Source of the DNA: Rufibacter hautae
GTDB taxonomy: Bacteria > Bacteroidota > Bacteroidia > Cytophagales > Hymenobacteraceae
Length of the DNA stretch: 64,000 nucleotides
Direction: 5' to 3'
Assembly (NCBI RefSeq): GCF_008271695.1
Contig: NZ_VKKY01000001.1
Coordinates: 1,110,589 to 1,174,588 of the forward strand
The position numbers were made by a program, and so were the translations under genes. The notes below the pieces were generated by a model, which was not told the DNA's origin, ran no database searches, and saw only the letters and a program-made list of their open reading frames with translations. Each line of letters starts with the position of its first letter. The stretch's first letter is position 1. Below, one piece after another: positions 44,479 through 52,006 of the stretch.

Positions 44479-45214
44479 AGAGCGGTCCACGGAACCGGAG
44501 TTGATGGACGACCTGTCGCTGGCCAGCGACGACTTGCGCCGGAACCTGCAGGAACTGGAGTTCATCAACATCTGGCTGGGCGGCCATGACGTGGTACGCC
44601 ACGGTTTGGACCAGATCATGCGCGATCCGTTTCTGGCCTCTTTCCCCAAAAACAAGCTTAAAATAGCCGATCTGGGCAGTGGCGGCGGCGACACCCTGCG
44701 CATGGTGGCCCGCTGGGCACGGCACAAAAACCTGCCTGTGGAATTGACCGGCATAGACGCCAACGCCTTCATGCTCCAATACAGCACCGCCCTGAGCCAA
44801 GACTACCCCGAAATCTCTTACCGGCAAGCCGATGTCTTCTCACCGGAGTTCGCCCAGCAGGAGTTTGACATTGTCATCTGCAGCCTTTTCCTGCACCATT
44901 TCCCGGAGGCGGCCTTGGCTTCTCTCCTGGGCCAACTGAAAGACCAGGTACGCGTGGCAGTGCTCATCAACGACATCCACCGGCACCCGCTGGCGTATTA
45001 TTCCATCAAGGGCCTTACCCAACTATTCTCGCGCTCGTACCTGGTAAAACATGACGCGCCGCTCTCGGTGCTGCGGGCTTTTTCCCGCACCGACTGGCAG
45101 CGGACGCTAGGCAAAGCAGGTGTCCAAAGCTACCGTTTGCGGTGGCGATGGGCGTTTCGTTGGCAGATTGTTTTCGGCCCGATTGCAGAAAAACGGCACC
45201 AAAACGAAAAATAA
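44471..45214 (+). CDS. SAM-dependent methyltransferase of the type III PKS cluster
   Basis: 247 residues from the ATG at 44471, which overlaps the PKS stop. It has a class I methyltransferase fold: LKIADLGSGGGDTLRMVARW (SAM-binding motif I), LTGIDANAFMLQYS (acidic loop), QADVFSPEFAQQEFDIVICS and LFLHHFPEAAL (post-motif III). Relatives near polyketide and quinone genes methylate phenolic hydroxyl groups or ring carbons. An O-methylation of the PKS product, as by SrsB/BpsB-type partners, is plausible although those proteins are membrane enzymes of another family. No membrane segment is present here. Confidence 0.88.
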   Translation: MFKERSTEPELMDDLSLASDDLRRNLQELEFINIWLGGHDVVRHGLDQIMRDPFLASFPKNKLKIADLGSGGGDTLRMVARWARHKNLPVELTGIDANAFMLQYSTALSQDYPEISYRQADVFSPEFAQQEFDIVICSLFLHHFPEAALASLLGQLKDQVRVAVLINDIHRHPLAYYSIKGLTQLFSRSYLVKHDAPLSVLRAFSRTDWQRTLGKAGVQSYRLRWRWAFRWQIVFGPIAEKRHQNEK

Positions 45215-45359
45215 TTTGTAACTTACTTAAACAGAGAAACATATACGTATTTACCGCATTTTTAAACCATCGGTTACTACGCAGAAAGCTCCCTGTCAAA
45301 AGCGGAAGCCATCCTATTAAGGTTAAGCTACCGCACATTGTTTCACCAAATATTTTCCC

Positions 45360-45578
45360 ATGGGCCGAAGTTCCTCAAAACAACCCCTTCAGTTCTGGCT
45401 GCTTCTGGCAGCATCCATCCTTTTATCAGCAATGGTCATCAGCCTCTTCTTTGAGATCATGAAGGTGATGATCTACTTACTGCTTGTGCTCCTGCTGGTG
45501 CCAGGGATCTACCTGGCTCTGAAACGCTCCCTCCCCTTCCTTCGCGGCACCGATTCCAAACTAAAAACCCGTATTTGA
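45360..45578 (+). CDS. Small membrane protein of unknown function (72 aa)
   Basis: Two hydrophobic segments (FWLLLAASILLSAMVISLFF; VMIYLLLVLLLVPGIYLAL) with basic ends make this a small two-helix inner-membrane protein. I do not recognise it. It follows the methyltransferase by 145 bases on the same strand and may be co-transcribed with the polyketide genes. A near-perfect hairpin followed by a T run comes after it (45604-45656). Confidence 0.5.
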   Translation: MGRSSSKQPLQFWLLLAASILLSAMVISLFFEIMKVMIYLLLVLLLVPGIYLALKRSLPFLRGTDSKLKTRI

Positions 45579-45603
45579 TTTACGTACCAGGTAGCACGTA
45601 CCA

Positions 45604-45656
45604 AGTATCAGGATAAAAATCTTGCTACGGGATACGTGTTATCTGATACTTTTTTA
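45604..45656 (+). terminator. Terminator after the small membrane protein
   Basis: AGTATCAGGATAA (45604-45616) pairs, with one bulged base, with TTATCTGATACT (45639-45650) and is followed by TTTTTT. It lies between convergent genes. Confidence 0.6.
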
Positions 45657-46556
45657 AAAGAAGATCTGCTGGGCCAGCCGGAAGGTATTGGCGTGGGCTT
45701 CCACGATGTCTGCAATGCGGGTAGAGTAACCGCCGCCCATGCTGGCGCACACGGGAATTCTGCGTTGGTGGCACAGATCCAGCACCAGCCGGTCGCGCTC
45801 TTTGCAGCCGGCCAGAGTGAGCCCCAGTTTACCCAACTTGTCCGAGGCCAGCACATCTACCCCGCTCTGGAAAAACACGAAATCGGGGTTCACTTGCTCC
45901 ATAAGAGCGGGCAGATGCTCGCGCAGTAATTTCAGGTAGTCGGCATCGCCAATACCATCGGGCAGAGGCACGTCTAGGTCAGATTTTTCTTTGTGCAGCG
46001 GATAGTTATTGCCGCCATGCATGCTAAAGGTAAACACGCGCGGCTCCTCGGCGAAAATCTGGGCAGTGCCGTTGCCCTGGTGCACATCCAGATCCACAAT
46101 CAGTACTTTCTGTGCCTTGCCTTCATCCAGCAGGTACTGGGCCGCCAGCGCGTTGTCATTGAGCAGGCAGAATCCTTCGCCCCGGTCAGTGAAGGCATGG
46201 TGCGTGCCGCCGGCAATGTTCATGCCCATGCCGTATTCCAGCGCAAACTCCGCAGCCATCACTGTGCCGCCCATGATCATAACTTCCCGCGCCACCAACT
46301 CCTTGGACAACGGAAAACCGGTTCTCCTGATCTCGGAGGGCGTGAGTTCCAGGCCGTGTAGCCGCCGCCAGTACTCCTTTGCATGCACGCGCAGGATGCG
46401 CTCCTCCGGCAAAGACGCAGGCTGGAAGAAGTTCTCCTGTGTCACGGTGCCTTCGTAGAGGAGTTGCTGCGGCAGCAGCTCGTACTTGAGCATGGGAAAC
46501 CGGTGGTTTTCCGGCAACGGATGCGCGTACTCGGGGGACCAGGCAATTTTAAGCAT
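45654..46556 (-). CDS. Histone deacetylase family hydrolase
   Basis: A 300-residue arginase-fold deacetylase. Zinc-binding residues are visible in VLIVDLDVHQGNGTAQIF (Asp and His) and FFQSGVDVLASDKLGKLGL (Asp). The catalytic His pair is in IAGGTHHAFTDRGEGFCLLN. The short form without extra domains and the MLKIAWSPEYAHPLPENHRF start match the bacterial class related to class IV HDACs. Bacterial members act on acetylpolyamines, acetylated amines or acetyl-lysine; the substrate here is unknown. It stands alone. Confidence 0.93.
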   Translation of the reverse strand: MLKIAWSPEYAHPLPENHRFPMLKYELLPQQLLYEGTVTQENFFQPASLPEERILRVHAKEYWRRLHGLELTPSEIRRTGFPLSKELVAREVMIMGGTVMAAEFALEYGMGMNIAGGTHHAFTDRGEGFCLLNDNALAAQYLLDEGKAQKVLIVDLDVHQGNGTAQIFAEEPRVFTFSMHGGNNYPLHKEKSDLDVPLPDGIGDADYLKLLREHLPALMEQVNPDFVFFQSGVDVLASDKLGKLGLTLAGCKERDRLVLDLCHQRRIPVCASMGGGYSTRIADIVEAHANTFRLAQQIFF

Positions 46557-46733
46557 AGTTTAAGGGCAAGCGGCTTTTAGGATTATTCCTCTTCAGATTC
46601 AACTGGGTTACTGTGACAACATTGTCTTTGTGCAGAATGTTTGTCTGCAACATTATAGGCAAGAGATAGTATAAGAGGAACAACCCGTTTCTGCGGAAAG
46701 GGTTTATCCACTACCCCAAATGTACTACCTACT

Positions 46734-47369
46734 ATGAAAAAACTTTGTTTACTGTTCATAAGTGTATTTTTCTTTGAAGCTGCACAGGCGCAGGAGCGCG
46801 TGCTGAACAGAGGCGTCATCAACCACAACGAAGAATCTGGCGGCGGCGAACGCACCAACAGCGGTTTCGGGGTGAAAGGCGGGGTGCTTTTCAGTTCGCT
46901 TCAGGGCGATGGCAAAAACATGCTGGACAACCTCAAGTCCTCCACCAACTGGCACGCAGGTGTCTATTCCCAGTTCAGTGTGAGCCGGGTGTTCTCCATC
47001 CAACCGGAGGCCCTTTACACCCGCCGCGAAGTGAACGCCAATGACGCTGACAGACAGTTTGATTACATTGATGTGCCGGTTTTAGGCGTGCTTAGCCTGA
47101 CAGACAACATCAGCATTCATGCGGGTCCGCAGGTGGGCGTGATGCTCACCGCCAAGGAAAACGACAAGGAAATTGACAAGGAAGGCCTGAACACCTTTGA
47201 CTACGGCGCGGCCGCGGGGATTGAAGCCAAGGTATTCATCTTCAGGGTAGGCGGCCGTTACTACCGCAGCTTTGAGGACCTGGGCAAGTTCGACTCGGCT
47301 AATGCCAACCGTGCCCTCAATGACATCAGAGCCGGAAACTTCCAGGTTTACCTGGGCGTAGGATTCTAA
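46734..47369 (+). CDS. Outer-membrane beta-barrel protein (porin family)
   Basis: A 211-residue protein with signal peptide MKKLCLLFISVFFFEAAQAQ and a repeating beta-strand/turn pattern: GFGVKGGVLFSSLQG; WHAGVYSQFSVSRVFSIQPE; ISIHAGPQVGVMLTA; YGAAAGIEAKVFIFRVGG; and a final strand NFQVYLGVGF ending in Phe. This fits the eight-stranded OmpA/PorT-like barrels common in Bacteroidota. Ligand or function cannot be told from sequence. A strong terminator (47393-47430) follows. Confidence 0.85.
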   Translation: MKKLCLLFISVFFFEAAQAQERVLNRGVINHNEESGGGERTNSGFGVKGGVLFSSLQGDGKNMLDNLKSSTNWHAGVYSQFSVSRVFSIQPEALYTRREVNANDADRQFDYIDVPVLGVLSLTDNISIHAGPQVGVMLTAKENDKEIDKEGLNTFDYGAAAGIEAKVFIFRVGGRYYRSFEDLGKFDSANANRALNDIRAGNFQVYLGVGF

Positions 47370-47392
47370 CAAGCACTAATAAAAGGGTTTTC

Positions 47393-47430
47393 AAGCAGAA
47401 GGTGCTCCGGAATGGCAGCACCTTCTGCTT
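47393..47430 (+). terminator. Terminator of the outer-membrane barrel gene
   Basis: A 14-bp stem, AAGCAGAAGGTGCT with AGCACCTTCTGCTT, is followed by TTTT. It is 23 bases after the stop codon at 47369. Confidence 0.85.
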
Positions 47431-47480
47431 TTTTAAGGGTTTCCGTTTTAGGATTATTTTATTTAAATCAGGCCCAAAAC

Positions 47481-47513
47481 GAGCGCGCCGATGACATGGT
47501 CATCGGCGCGCTC
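47481..47513. terminator. G+C rich bidirectional terminator
   Basis: A 15-bp perfect stem, GAGCGCGCCGATGAC with GTCATCGGCGCGCTC and loop ATG, is followed by GCTTTTT. It is 18 bases after the DJ-1/PfpI stop (minus strand). A degenerate copy of the interspersed palindrome adjoins it at 47445-47482. Confidence 0.8.
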
Positions 47514-47531
47514 GCTTTTTAGTTGGCGAAC

Positions 47532-48089
47532 TTAGGACCTATCGTGCTTTCCTTCGGCGAATTCCTCAATCATCTTCTTGTTGAAAGCGGGGATATCGTC
47601 TGGCTTGCGGCTGGTCACCAATCCCTGGTCTGTGACTACCTCCTGGTCTACCCAATTGGCGCCGGCGTTGGTGAGGTCTGTTTTAAGGGAGGGCCAGCTG
47701 GTCATTTTTCTTCCTTGCACGGCTTGCGCTTCTATCAAGGCCCAGGGGCCGTGGCAGATAGCTGCAATAGGTTTTCCGTTGTCATTAAAGGCCCGCACAA
47801 AGGCCACTGCCTGCTCATTGGCCCGCAGATAGTCTGGGTTCATGACGCCGCCGGGCAGCAGCAGACCGTCATAGTCAGAGGTTACGGCGCTTTTCAGCTC
47901 TTTGTCCACGGTGAATTCCTGGCCCCAGTCGGTCATGGCCCAAGCCTTCACTTTGCCGGATTGCGGGGAGATGATGTGGGTCTCGGCGCCGGCCTCTTCC
48001 AGGGCGGCCTTCGGCTTTTCCAGCTCTACCTGCTCAAATCCGTTTTCTACAAGAATGGCTATTTTCTTTCCTGCGAGTTTCTGTGACAT
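47532..48089 (-). CDS. DJ-1/PfpI family protein (YhbO/YraA-like)
   Basis: A 185-residue class I glutamine-amidotransferase-like protein. The nucleophile elbow is AAICHGPWAL with Cys112-His113, and the conserved Glu of the family is Glu15 in LVENGFEQ. Family members (PfpI, YhbO, DJ-1) act in stress protection, as glyoxalase/deglycase-type enzymes or proteases; the precise activity is debated. The DWGQEFTVDKEL segment is typical of the YhbO branch. Monocistronic, convergent with the barrel gene. Confidence 0.9.
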   Translation of the reverse strand: MSQKLAGKKIAILVENGFEQVELEKPKAALEEAGAETHIISPQSGKVKAWAMTDWGQEFTVDKELKSAVTSDYDGLLLPGGVMNPDYLRANEQAVAFVRAFNDNGKPIAAICHGPWALIEAQAVQGRKMTSWPSLKTDLTNAGANWVDQEVVTDQGLVTSRKPDDIPAFNKKMIEEFAEGKHDRS

Positions 48090-48161
48090 GTCAATTTTGT
48101 TACGTATATGTTAAAATCCTACCCAGTTGTACTTTGGTATAGATAGAATCGTTACATTGGT

Positions 48162-48692
48162 ATGAAATACACTACTGCTATGGTCCCCCGGAGAATCCTT
48201 TGCCTCAGTGCTTTGCTCTGCAGTTTACTCCTGACTGGGAACGCTATGGCCCAAACCCAAAATGTGGCCAGCGTAAAGCTCCCGCACCTGCAGAAATACC
48301 TTAATTCAAAATCAGACACCACCTACGTCATCAATTTCTGGGCCACCTGGTGCAAACCCTGCATTGAGGAACTCCCCAACTTTGAGGCGCTGCAGAAGCA
48401 GAGTGCCGGCAAGCCGATCCAGGTGGTGCTGGTGAGCATGGACTTCGCCAAGGACCTGGAGAAGAAGGTAGTGCCCTTCGTTAACCGGCACAAGCTGCAG
48501 AGCACAGTTTTTCTGCTGGATGAGCCCGACCAGAATGCCTGGATTGACCTAATAGACCCCTCGTGGAGCGGCGCTATTCCGGCTACCCTCTTTGTGAACA
48601 ACAGCCGCAAACAGCGGTTTTTCATAGAGAAACCCATTACGCTGGCGCAACTGCAGGAATACATTACTTCTAAATTCCCACAAAACCCTTAG
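48162..48692 (+). CDS. TlpA-like periplasmic thioredoxin
   Basis: A 176-residue thioredoxin-fold protein with signal peptide (LSALLCSLLLTGNAMAQ) and the redox motif FWATWCKPCIEELPNFE (WCxPC). It should reduce or oxidise disulfides in the periplasm, as TlpA/ResA do. It is followed after 21 bases by another thioredoxin-fold protein on the same strand, so both are probably co-transcribed. Confidence 0.92.
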   Translation: MKYTTAMVPRRILCLSALLCSLLLTGNAMAQTQNVASVKLPHLQKYLNSKSDTTYVINFWATWCKPCIEELPNFEALQKQSAGKPIQVVLVSMDFAKDLEKKVVPFVNRHKLQSTVFLLDEPDQNAWIDLIDPSWSGAIPATLFVNNSRKQRFFIEKPITLAQLQEYITSKFPQNP

Positions 48693-48713
48693 TCTCCCTC
48701 AAACCTTACGCTT

Positions 48714-49340
48714 ATGAAAAAACCTTACTACTTGCTCCTACTCCTCAGCGTGTTCACGCTGCTGGGAACCTCCGCCTACAAAGCCGCCGATGGCGGTTAC
48801 CAGGTGGGTGACACCGCCTCGGACTTCAAATTGAAGAACGTAAATGGTCAATTGGTGAGCCTCCGCGACCAGAAAGAAGCCAAAGGGTATATCGTGACGT
48901 TCACGTGCAACACCTGCCCTTACGCCAAGTTGTACGAAGACCGCCTCATCCAGCTGCACCGGAAATACGCCGCCAAGGGCTACCCGGTCATCGCCATTAA
49001 CCCCAATGACGTGACTGCTTCCCCGGGCGACTCCTACGCCCAGATGCAGAAACGCGCCAGCGACAAGAAATTCCCGTTTGTGTACCTGTATGACGAGTCC
49101 CAGGAAGTGGCAAAACGCTACGGCGCTACCCGCACGCCGCACGTCTATATTCTCACCAAATCTGGCCAGGACTTGAAAGTGTCCTATATTGGCGCGATAG
49201 ACGACAACTCCGGTGATCCAGAGAAAGTACAGAAACGCTACGTAGAGGCCGCCCTGGACAACCTGCTTTCGGGCAAGGCCGTGCCGCAAACCAGCACCAA
49301 AGCCATTGGCTGCACCATTAAATGGCGCAACAATAGCTAG
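48714..49340 (+). CDS. Secreted thioredoxin-like (AhpC/TSA-type) protein
   Basis: A 208-residue exported protein with a redoxin domain: signal (MKKPYYLLLLLSVFTLLGTS), then YQVGDTASDFKLKNVNGQLV, the redox site FTCNTCPYAKLYEDRL (CxxC), and TPHVYILTKSG (cis-Pro loop). The CNTC motif is typical of peroxiredoxin-like thiol proteins common in Bacteroidota. It probably works with the TlpA-like protein before it. A 28-bp perfect hairpin closes the operon. Confidence 0.9.
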   Translation: MKKPYYLLLLLSVFTLLGTSAYKAADGGYQVGDTASDFKLKNVNGQLVSLRDQKEAKGYIVTFTCNTCPYAKLYEDRLIQLHRKYAAKGYPVIAINPNDVTASPGDSYAQMQKRASDKKFPFVYLYDESQEVAKRYGATRTPHVYILTKSGQDLKVSYIGAIDDNSGDPEKVQKRYVEAALDNLLSGKAVPQTSTKAIGCTIKWRNNS

Positions 49341-49363
49341 AGCGCAAAGAATACCAATAACTT

Positions 49364-49423
49364 AGAAGGGCTGCCGTTTAGGGCTTGTTTTGCAGAAAAC
49401 AAGCCCTAAACGGCAGCCCTTCT
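49364..49423. terminator. 28-bp perfect hairpin terminator fused with the interspersed repeat
   Basis: Arms 49364-49391 and 49396-49423 are perfectly complementary over 28 bp with a 4-nt loop. The outer part (AGAAGGGCTGCCG) repeats the terminator type of 3011-3053. The inner part (GTTTAGGGCTTGTTTT) is a copy of the interspersed palindrome family. It lies between convergent genes and should terminate both. Confidence 0.85.
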
Positions 49424-49445
49424 TTATGGCAAGTTCTGAAAGTTT

Positions 49446-49799
49446 CTAAACCGCTCCCGTAGGCGGCTTAGCCTGATTTTGCTTCGCCAGGAGGCTCTGT
49501 TTCACCCCGGCCATGCGGGCTTCCACCTCATACTTATTATTATAGTAGCCCACCTTCACCGATTCTAGCAGGTACAGCCAGAGAAATCTAAGGTAGCCAT
49601 GCTCCTGAAACTGACGCACATGGCACAATTCATGCGCCACCCAAGCACTGTCCAGTAAAAAATTTTCTTTGGAAACTCCGCTCAAGTGTATAGTTTTGCC
49701 CAGCACCATGGCCACGTTGGTGCTCTTCAACTTCCAGCGGGCAAACCGCGCCAAAGGTGAGTTCTCAATAATTTTCAAATTATTTTCCAGGGGCTGCAT
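49446..49799 (-). CDS. HExxH-motif putative metal-binding protein (117 aa)
   Basis: A 117-residue protein with WVAHELCHVRQFQEHG, an HExxH zinc motif (HELCH), followed by a hydrophobic helix (LRFLWLYLLESVKVGYY) and a conserved-looking YEVEARMAG with a Glu that could be the third ligand. It resembles the short DUF4157-like/peptidase-like proteins of Bacteroidota. It has no signal peptide. A protease role is possible but not shown. Confidence 0.65.
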   Translation of the reverse strand: MQPLENNLKIIENSPLARFARWKLKSTNVAMVLGKTIHLSGVSKENFLLDSAWVAHELCHVRQFQEHGYLRFLWLYLLESVKVGYYNNKYEVEARMAGVKQSLLAKQNQAKPPTGAV

Positions 49800-49906
49800 C
49801 TTTCTTTTTTGCCAAATTATACGGCAGACAGGCTTCTAAAGCTACATTCTTGCATCCATTTCCCTTCTTTACAATTCCCGCACAATAAACCGGGCTTTAA
49901 ACGAGT

Positions 49907-49937
49907 TTGGTTTTAAAAGGTTTCATATTTACCTTTG
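49907..49937 (+). promoter_or_regulatory. Promoter of the NlpC/P60 gene
   Basis: TTG (49907-49909), 20-base spacer, TACCTTTG (49930-49937). It matches the Bacteroidota consensus and predicts a leader of about 140 bases before the ATG at 50086. Confidence 0.65.
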
Positions 49938-49991
49938 AAATAATGAGAGTATGTTGGAAAATAACATTCTTTCTGTAAAAGGGCTTTCTTC

Positions 49992-50063
49992 CTGTTTTTA
50001 AGCGTCTCTGACGCTGACAGTTGGAAGAGCCGCGAGGTGGTCTCTGCTGCAGCCGGTACCACC
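49992..50063 (+). promoter_or_regulatory. Structured 5' leader with two hairpins (unassigned)
   Basis: In the predicted leader, CTGT-N5-AGCGTC-TCT-GACGCT-G-ACAG (49992-50020) forms one two-step hairpin. GGTGGT (50036-50041) with ACCACC (50058-50063), enclosing GCTGCAGC, forms another. It matches no riboswitch class that I can name. It ends 22 bases before the start codon, a good place for translational control. Confidence 0.4.
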
Positions 50064-50085
50064 CGATGTTTCACCATTAAAACAG

Positions 50086-50727
50086 ATGATGAAAAGTTAC
50101 ATTCTGTCTGCACTAGCCTTAGGCTCTGCGTTTCTGTCCTTCTTCTATGAAGTACAACCTTCTTCAGCCAACAACTACTCTGAGGAAGCATTATCGGTCA
50201 CCCCATCAGAACAAATCCAGGAATGGGCGCTGGCACACAACAATTTCCGTGCTAACGATCCGCTCAGCGGGGTAACCAAAGAGAAAAGCCTCACCTTCAA
50301 AGACTCGCTTTTCTACAACTACTACTCCCAGTCGCTAGGCCTTAAGTTGGATTACGACGAAGACAAAGCCCTGCTGGAAACCGTAGCCGACTGGATTGGC
50401 ACCCCTTACCGCTCCGGCGGAAACACCCAACGCGGCACTGACTGCTCTGGGTTCGTGAGCAAGGTCTACAAGCAAGTGTACGGCATCAACCTTACCCACA
50501 GCTCGCGCTCCATGTTCCATGAGGTGAACAGAGTTTCCAAAAACGCCCTTGAAACCGGCGACCTGGTTTTCTTCCGCCGCGGGCCCGGCCAACCCATCTA
50601 TCACGTAGGCATTTACCTGGAAGACGGCAAATTCATCCATGCCGCCTCTAACGGTGGGGTCATGATCAACTCCCTTATGTCTCCTTACTACAAGAGAAAC
50701 TTTTACGCCGCCGGCAGACCCATCTAA
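50086..50727 (+). CDS. NlpC/P60 family cell-wall hydrolase
   Basis: A 213-residue exported peptidase. After the signal peptide (ILSALALGSAFLSFFYEVQP) and a 75-residue linker comes an NlpC/P60 domain with Cys120 in RGTDCSGFVSKVY, His173 in YHVGIYLEDG and His185 in FIHAASNGG. It should cleave D-Glu-meso-DAP bonds of peptidoglycan stems. The WIGTPYRSGGN start is standard. Monocistronic, with its own promoter, a structured leader and a strong terminator. The exact start may be Met1 or Met2. Confidence 0.92.
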   Translation: MMKSYILSALALGSAFLSFFYEVQPSSANNYSEEALSVTPSEQIQEWALAHNNFRANDPLSGVTKEKSLTFKDSLFYNYYSQSLGLKLDYDEDKALLETVADWIGTPYRSGGNTQRGTDCSGFVSKVYKQVYGINLTHSSRSMFHEVNRVSKNALETGDLVFFRRGPGQPIYHVGIYLEDGKFIHAASNGGVMINSLMSPYYKRNFYAAGRPI

Positions 50728-50743
50728 GCTGCCGCAGCTTCAA

Positions 50744-50794
50744 GCATAAAAAAAGCGCCTGCTCTGTTCTACAGGGCAGGCGCTTTTTTTATGC
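50744..50794 (+). terminator. Terminator of the NlpC/P60 gene
   Basis: A long near-perfect hairpin: GCATAAAAAAAGCGCCTGC pairs with GCAGGCGCTTTTTTTATGC around a CTGT/ACAG inner stem. The A and T runs make it active in both directions. Confidence 0.9.
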
Positions 50795-51018
50795 TTCCTG
50801 TTTCTGGGTTATTTATGGGAAAACAGCCTCAAAACCGGCCTGTTATCCGCAGGCGCTTCTAACTATTTCCTATTAAAACAAGTATAGAAAGTGTTACAAG
50901 CCAACGTACGTGCCGGCATCCTTTACCTTCTTACCCGATCTCCATTCTTTTTTGTTACTTGCCGCTGCGGAAGTGAAGCGCCGATCTTTACACCTGTTAC
51001 TCAAACGTCAATACCCAT

Positions 51019-51894
51019 ATGGAAAACCAAACCGATAACCCCAACAATGTACACCAGTCCTCCGCCTTCAAGCGGTTCCTGCACAAGGCCGAAGAATACC
51101 TCAAGCAGCCGCTGCGCATCAAGACCCTCCTGAACGATGCCTACCAGAAGGCCTCCGAGAAAAAGGATTTCGGGACGATTGCCTCCGAGGCGGTGGAGAG
51201 CGTGGCCACGCTGTCGCGCCTGATCAAGGCCTCCGTTTCAGGGGAGTACCACGGCATCCCTAAAAACACCATTGTGATGGGTGTGGCCGTGCTCATCTAC
51301 TTCCTCTCGCCCATTGACATGGTACCAGACTGGATTCCGATCATCGGGCTCCTGGACGATGTCACGCTGTTGGCCTGGTTCATGACCAGCATCAAGACCG
51401 AGATGGACAAGTTCCTGGCCTGGGAGACTTCTATGGGCAGAACCCCCGCCCAGGCTGGTGCCGTGGTGCCTTCTTCCATGCACACAGACCCATCGGCCCA
51501 CACGCCTAAGTACGAGAACGAGGCCCCGGGCCAGTACGGTAGCAATCGCCTATCGGCCCCGTCCAATACGGGCATCGGCTCCTCGGCCTCGCAGCAGAAC
51601 CACACCTACGGCGAAGGCAACATGCAGGTGGGGAACAACTCCTCGGGCTCGCAGGGCTCTACCGGCGGCATCATCCCTAACCAGCATGATGACATTCCGG
51701 TGACCAGTCTGCACTCCGTGGAAGGTACGCCCATCCAGGAGATTGACCCAACGGCCACCCATGACGCCGCCCCCACCGACCACGGCGTGCCTACCGGCTA
51801 CGGCGAGCCAAACGTGCGCGCCTCTACCACAGATAGCACCCGCGTGCCCAACAGCAACAGCTATGACACAGACCACGGCGGGAACGTACGGTAA
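51019..51894 (+). CDS. DUF1232 (YkvA-like) membrane protein with long disordered tail
   Basis: A 291-residue protein. The DUF1232 core is at about 85-125: VAVLIYFLSPIDMVPDWIPI then IGLLDDVTLLAWFMTSI, the family's hydrophobic hairpin with the conserved SPID and DD. It is followed by about 145 residues rich in Gly, Ser, Asn, Pro, Asp and His with no predicted structure. Tails of this kind appear in other Hymenobacteraceae DUF1232 proteins. Function unknown; stress-related membrane roles have been proposed for the family. It ends in a terminator at 51916-51940. Confidence 0.85.
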   Translation: MENQTDNPNNVHQSSAFKRFLHKAEEYLKQPLRIKTLLNDAYQKASEKKDFGTIASEAVESVATLSRLIKASVSGEYHGIPKNTIVMGVAVLIYFLSPIDMVPDWIPIIGLLDDVTLLAWFMTSIKTEMDKFLAWETSMGRTPAQAGAVVPSSMHTDPSAHTPKYENEAPGQYGSNRLSAPSNTGIGSSASQQNHTYGEGNMQVGNNSSGSQGSTGGIIPNQHDDIPVTSLHSVEGTPIQEIDPTATHDAAPTDHGVPTGYGEPNVRASTTDSTRVPNSNSYDTDHGGNVR

Positions 51895-51915
51895 GGTTTG
51901 GAGCTTATTTTAGGA

Positions 51916-51940
51916 AAAGGCGCCTTAAACGGGCGCCTTT
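51916..51940 (+). terminator. Terminator of the DUF1232 gene
   Basis: AAAAGGCGCC and GGCGCCTTTT form a 10-bp stem and the T run is part of the arm. A degenerate copy of the interspersed palindrome (51896-51930) overlaps it. Confidence 0.7.
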
Positions 51941-51991
51941 TCTGTTTTACAGGGTGAGGTCAGGCATACGGGAAAATAGCGGCCCAACCTG

Positions 51992-51999
51992 TATCTTTG
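51992..51999 (+). promoter_or_regulatory. Promoter -7 element very close to the YgjP-like start
   Basis: TATCTTTG is an exact TAnnTTTG. It ends only 7 bases before the ATG at 52007, so transcription would begin at or next to the start codon (leaderless or nearly so). Confidence 0.5.
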
Positions 52000-52006
52000 C
52001 CGGGAT

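Noticed and set aside
49938-50085. Known riboswitch class in the NlpC/P60 leader, such as the c-di-AMP (ydaO) type
   Set aside because: The conserved ydaO segments could not be placed, so it is only described as a structured leader.
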